Shown piece after piece: positions 25,833-64,000 of a DNA stretch of 64,000 nucleotides; the stretch's first letter is position 1; each line of letters begins with the position of its first letter. Below the pieces are notes generated by a model, which worked only from the letters and a program-made list of their open reading frames with translations, was not told where the DNA came from and made no database searches. The DNA comes from Micromussa lordhowensis. Its lineage: Eukaryota > Cnidaria > Anthozoa > Scleractinia > Lobophylliidae. The stretch is taken from NCBI GenBank assembly GCA_964020085.1, contig OZ026597.1, positions 19,810,021-19,874,020 of the forward strand. The letters run 5' to 3'. The position numbers and the translations under genes are program-made.

Positions 25833-27142
25833 TTATTATGGACTATGTTCAAGGGGCGTCACGGATTTTTAAAATATGAAATTAGTCGGTTGGATTTTTA
25901 TTTTTCAATGGCCGTGTCGGATACGGTACTGGGAAAGCAGCTATGAATGATTACACCAGAAGCGACAAAGGTTACTTACCATTTGCAGTTTCTACAAGAA
26001 TCAAACGACAACTGAGAATCACCGACACACACATTGACCTCGCTTGTGGCCACTATGAGTCATGACTTAGATCTCTATTCACGCCATGCTTAGACTTTTC
26101 ACTGGCAAACAGAGAATCGAAGGGTTTCTTCTAGTCGGCCACTCGTAGGAACAGCGATGTTCTTAGCCTTTCTTTGGATAGGTTTTGCTTGACAGTGTAC
26201 ATATTTATGAGAACTTGTAAAGAACTGAATTGCATAAAAAACGGCTGAATTTTACACCTCCCTACCAAGATACTCCCTTATACTCTACGTGAATGAGTCA
26301 GTTTGAATTGCAGTCCGGGGAACAGGTGCCTCTTCGTCAAAACGCCCATTGCTATCCAATCAAATAAGAGGCGAAAACGTTTAACCAAGTTGCTAATGTA
26401 GTGGCCAGGTTACACTGCTCACAAAAGCATGCGTACGTCAGTAGGACGTCATATTGCTTAGCAACGTCTCTAACGAAAAACGCAGGCTCAGCCAAAGAGG
26501 TACTTATTCCCCCAACTGTTCCCAGGCTGAGAAACCTCGGCCAGAAGCAAACAAGTTAATTTGCACCTTGTACTTTTCTTGCATTACGAGAAATACATGA
26601 GCTTGTTACGATATTGTGGAGGAAAATAAGTGCGGGAAAGAAACAAGCGTTGTGACTCTCGCGACGTATAGAGCATTTGTTTTAATTGTATGTCTTGAGG
26701 TTTGTAACTTACACAATGCAAATAACTTCTAATTATATATTTCTATGTATACAAACCTTTCTTATTTATAAAATGACACCGTAGATAGAAAATCAGTGTT
26801 TGAACACATTGCATTGTAGAAGACGACTTGTTCGAAATCACGAAAGTCTTACTGTAAAGAAAGAAAGTTCCGAGTTGAGATTTGCAATTTAGTTGTTCTC
26901 CTGATTCCACCATTCTTGTCCCACGATTTGAATTCTCCCTAATAAATTCCCCCTAATAAATTCCCCATTTTTATTTGGACTCCTACTGAGAATTTGATAA
27001 TTTATCACTGAAAATAATCACCCCGTGTTGACGATTGATGCTTTTCGTTTACCTCCCTACTTAATAGTGTATTTATTTTGTTAGGGAGAATGGATTGTTG
27101 ATTTTTTATGGAATTGTATAGGTAGCAGCCACCTTACTCGTA

Positions 27143-27310
27143 TTTTTAAACACGAGTTCCAAGTTCCAACATCCCGATCATTTGATTTCTCCGTTTTCTC
27201 CTCAGTTAGTTTCCATTGAGAAGTAATATATCAAACACGAAAGACCGCGTTTGACCACATTTCCAAACACCGAGAGGCGAGTTGAAAATAGGACGCGTAG
27301 CGGCGTATTT
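27143..27310. mobile_element. Truncated MITE copy, same family as 28308-28697
   Basis: It contains 'gtatttttaaacacgagttc', 'ttccaacatcc', 'gtaatatatcaaacacga', then 'gagttgaaaata' and 'gcgtagcggcgtattttt'. These blocks occur in the same order at 28318-28377 and 28547-28640. The second inverted end is missing here. It lies in the spacer between the convergent Wnt and CCDC171 genes. Confidence 0.6.
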
Positions 27311-28307
27311 TTCACCTAACATCGAACGCACCGCACGCACAGTTCATCCCAAAAATGCAGCGTTTTCAAATTTCCGAAGTCCTCCAGGGTCAAGCCTAAA
27401 GTTAAGTCACTGAAACGTCAAGCTTTGCGTTGCGTATGCATAGATATTTTAATGACTGTTTTCCACCTGGTCTGTCGGTTCATAATTTCGTTCACTACTG
27501 ATCGTTTTATAACGTTTTCTTAGAAGTCCTTTCTCTTGAAAACTCGTAACTTCGAGGCCATGACGACTGGAAGTCGCGTTGAAATTGTTTTGATCTCTGT
27601 GGACAAGGGAAATAGATTAGACCAGTACAAGCTTACTGTCTTCACAAGATGTTTGTCACAAGAGCAAATCTCTCGTCTCTGTTACAATACTTGGCACACT
27701 ATATAGCTAGGGTCATGTCGCGCTAACTTGACACGAGGGATCAGTCACATTTATATTCAATTTACTCCAGGACTTTTCCTCTCGGGTCAAAGACCGTCGA
27801 ACCACTTTCAATGGGCCACGATAACATTATTCTAACATGGCTCCGAGGCTTTCAGGACAAAATTTCAAATTTGCTAAGTTTCCTTTGTCTCTCGCTTCTC
27901 AAGAGACTTGGATACAAAGAAAAAAGCTTCTGAGCCATGTTAGAATCATGTTAAAATATTGATGTAATGAACGTGGCCTATTGCAAGGGAAATTTCGTCT
28001 TTCCAACAAGATTGGTCTTGGGTTCGGGGCGGGGGGGAGGGTAGATTCTTTTCTGGTTTCTTTTTCATTATATTGCAAGGAATCGTCCCACGAGTACGTA
28101 AATGGAGAAATCAAACTTCAAGGAGAACAAGTCCCTGGGATATGTCCCATCCTGTTGTACGACCCCACCTCGTTTTTCCAGGACCGTCCCCATCTTGTGT
28201 ATAACAGGGAATTCGAATTCAAACCATATTGTAGCAGAAAGCATTTTCAACAACAAAGCGCAACGACTCAGGACAACTCTTTATTTTGTACTAAAATAAG
28301 TTAAAAC

Positions 28308-28378
28308 ACCTTGCACGTATTTTCAAACACGAACTCTATTTTTTCAGTTTGATATATTAAGTTCCAACATCCTGATGA
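28308..28378. repeat. Partial repeat related to 27143-27200
   Basis: It shares 'cgtattttcaaacacgaact', 'gatatattaagttccaacat' and 'cctgatgaag' with the copy near 27143. The related palindrome lies about 170 bp downstream. Confidence 0.5.
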
Positions 28379-28549
28379 AGAAAGAAACTAAAACTTATTA
28401 AAGGGGTGGAGTATTCCATAACACCCTTTTGCTTTCAAGCCAAGAACGCAAGCAGAACTCCCTGTGTATGCATGAATACTCTTACGTTCTTGTGCACAAG
28501 TCTGTTCGAGACAATTAACCTTTGTTTTTTTTAAAAGGGGTGTTGTAAG

Positions 28550-28697
28550 TAATATATCAAACACGAGCGACAGTGTTTCATCGGGATATCCAAACACCAA
28601 AAGAGAGTTGAAAATACGACGCGCAGCGGAGTATTTTTGACGAAATTCGAGGTGTTTGGATAGCCGATGAAACACTGTCTCGAGTGTTTGATATATC
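28550..28697. mobile_element. 148-bp palindromic MITE
   Basis: The ends are near-perfect inverted repeats of about 45 bp. The left arm reads ATATATCAAACACGAGCGAC then AGTGTTTCATCGGGATATCC. The right end, reverse-complemented, reads ATATATCAAACACTCGAGAC then AGTGTTTCATCGGCTATCC. The centre contains a second small palindrome around AAAATACGACGCGC / GGAGTATTTT. It has no coding capacity. Confidence 0.8.
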
Positions 28698-28928
28698 TTC
28701 TCAATCGAAGCAAAAACTAAGGAGAAAATCGAGAGGTAAAATCGTCAAAATCTATGCTAATTAAGACCGGGTATCAAAACCTCCTTCACGGTTTGTGATT
28801 TTCTTTGTTTTAGCTTGATGAATTATTAATGAATTTGAGAATTATTTTTCCTATTTCTATGTGAACATAAGGTTAAGTGCTGAACAATTTTAAGCGCTGG
28901 AGATTTTAGTGAGAACATTTCCAGAATC

Positions 28929-29170
28929 TGGGCCGAGTTGTTCGAAAGCCGGTTAACGCTAACCCAGGATTAAAAGTTAACCGAAGCATTGATTTTTCTT
29001 GTATAATGTTTTTCCCTTCCTATTTTTTTCATTTAGTTTGAGATTATTGAAATTTAAAAGGGAAGGCCAAAAGTATAAGCAGAAAACCTCTCCGAAAAGC
29101 TGCAAAACTAGAATCAAAATTCTCGCTAACCCTGGGTTGGCTTAATCGGGCTTTGAGCAACCCGGCCCAG
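28929..29170. mobile_element. ~240-bp terminal-inverted-repeat MITE
   Basis: The left end CTGGGCCGAGTTGTTCGAAA, followed by GCCGGTTAACGCTAACCCAGG, matches the reverse complement of the right end (CTGGGCCGGGTTGCTCAAAG, then CCCGATTAAGCCAACCCAGGG). The interior is A/T-rich and non-coding. Confidence 0.75.
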
Positions 29171-29240
29171 GAGTACAAATTAAATACGTTTGCTTTTAAA
29201 AAAACTCTCGGACGGCTACATCATGGCAGTTAAGGCACTC

Positions 29241-29425
29241 ATGTCCAGGATAGAACACTTACGAGATGCATGCTCTTTATGAGAAGCATCACAAAGTGTC
29301 ATTTTCGTATTACTTCATATTTCACATTATTATATGTGTTTTGGTGACTTTGTTTTACAAATGAGGACACTTTGTGATGCTTATCATAAAGAGCATGCGT
29401 CTCATTCGCGTGCATTCCTGGACAT
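29241..29425. mobile_element. 185-bp foldback element
   Basis: The outer arms run ATGTCCAGG...CCTGGACAT. The inner arms GCATGCTCTTTATGAGAAGC / GCTTATCATAAAGAGCATGC and ATCACAAAGTGTC / GACACTTTGTGAT are nearly perfect. The loop is about 60 bp of A/T-rich sequence. It ends 166 bp from the CCDC171 stop codon, in the probable 3' UTR. Confidence 0.8.
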
Positions 29426-29590
29426 ATCTGAGAGAAGGAGACATGATGGATAGACAGAAAACCTGGCAACAAATTACAACTATGCGCACTGAGATGTTGA
29501 TATTTGACCGTATCAGCCTAAGAGCTCTCTAAAAGACCACGCTGACTGTATGGGCTGCTGAACGGAGAGAGATGCTCTTTCCCTGAGACG

Positions 29591-63679
<34,089 letters not shown>

Positions 63680-64000
63680 CTGAAAATAACAAAGGACTAA
63701 ATTTGATTTCAATGTCTAAATGAGTATTACCATTTCAACCAAAACAAGCAGGATTTAACACCTATAGACAGTAACAAACTGTCTAGAGACTATAAGAGGA
63801 TAAGTAATGGAGAGAGTTGGCAACGATTTATTGTTGTCAGCCACCTTAAGAAAATTTAACCCTGATGAAAATTTACAGAACAAGAGTTTCAAATGTTTAT
63901 TTAATTCTCTGCAGATTTAATAGCAACGATTCTTTAAAATTCCAAAACTTCATGGCAGGTGTTTCAACAATTTCTAAAGTTTTATAAACTCTAAACAAAA
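63680..64000. other. CCDC171 intron, window end
   Basis: No exon is recognisable. A short 'gccaccttaag' at 63840 matches the end of the 62602-63178 family and may be a remnant. Confidence 0.5.

Overview
The window is eukaryotic nuclear DNA and most likely comes from an anthozoan cnidarian such as a stony coral or sea anemone. The evidence is short phase-consistent exons in kilobase introns, animal-only genes (a Wnt ligand, CENP-H, CCDC171), and a dense population of small palindromic elements together with Penelope-like, LINE and Ngaro-type retrotransposon remains. The species cannot be fixed from the sequence alone.

Three cellular genes are present. (1) 1893-6842 (+): the last eight coding exons of a CENP-H homologue, a kinetochore protein; its N-terminus is not in the visible exons. 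(2) 14022-25802 (+): a complete four-exon Wnt ligand of 353 aa with signal peptide, 24 cysteines and the acylated-serine hairpin, closest to Wnt16 (Wnt4 is the alternative). (3) 29591-63679 (-): about 29 exons of a CCDC171 homologue, a long coiled-coil protein. It is nearly complete, and its first exon(s) lie beyond position 64000. Wnt and CCDC171 converge tail to tail across 25803-29590.

Layout. 1-1892 holds a decayed Penelope-like fragment. 1893-6842 is CENP-H with a tRNA-derived SINE in its last intron. 6843-14021 is a 7.2-kb gene-poor spacer upstream of Wnt. 14022-25802 is Wnt, whose two 5-kb introns show no recognisable mobile element. 25803-29590 is the Wnt 3' flank followed by a cluster of palindromic MITEs. 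29591-63679 is CCDC171, whose introns are packed with insertions: at least a dozen foldback/MITE elements, a LINE lacking its reverse-transcriptase core, a 5.1-kb Ngaro-type tyrosine-recombinase retrotransposon with intact split direct repeats (49092-54195), a 1.28-kb TA-flanked terminal-inverted-repeat element, and a 2.57-kb composite whose 440-bp inverted arms carry tRNA-like pol III boxes.

The three genes do not form a pathway: one acts in chromosome segregation, one in extracellular signalling, and one is a coiled-coil protein of poorly known role. No wholly new protein system is evident. The most unusual material is the mobile-element structure: a perfect 79-bp foldback with a 9-bp target duplication nested in another MITE, the split-repeat Ngaro copy, and the inverted tRNA-like composite enclosing degenerate telomere-like repeats.
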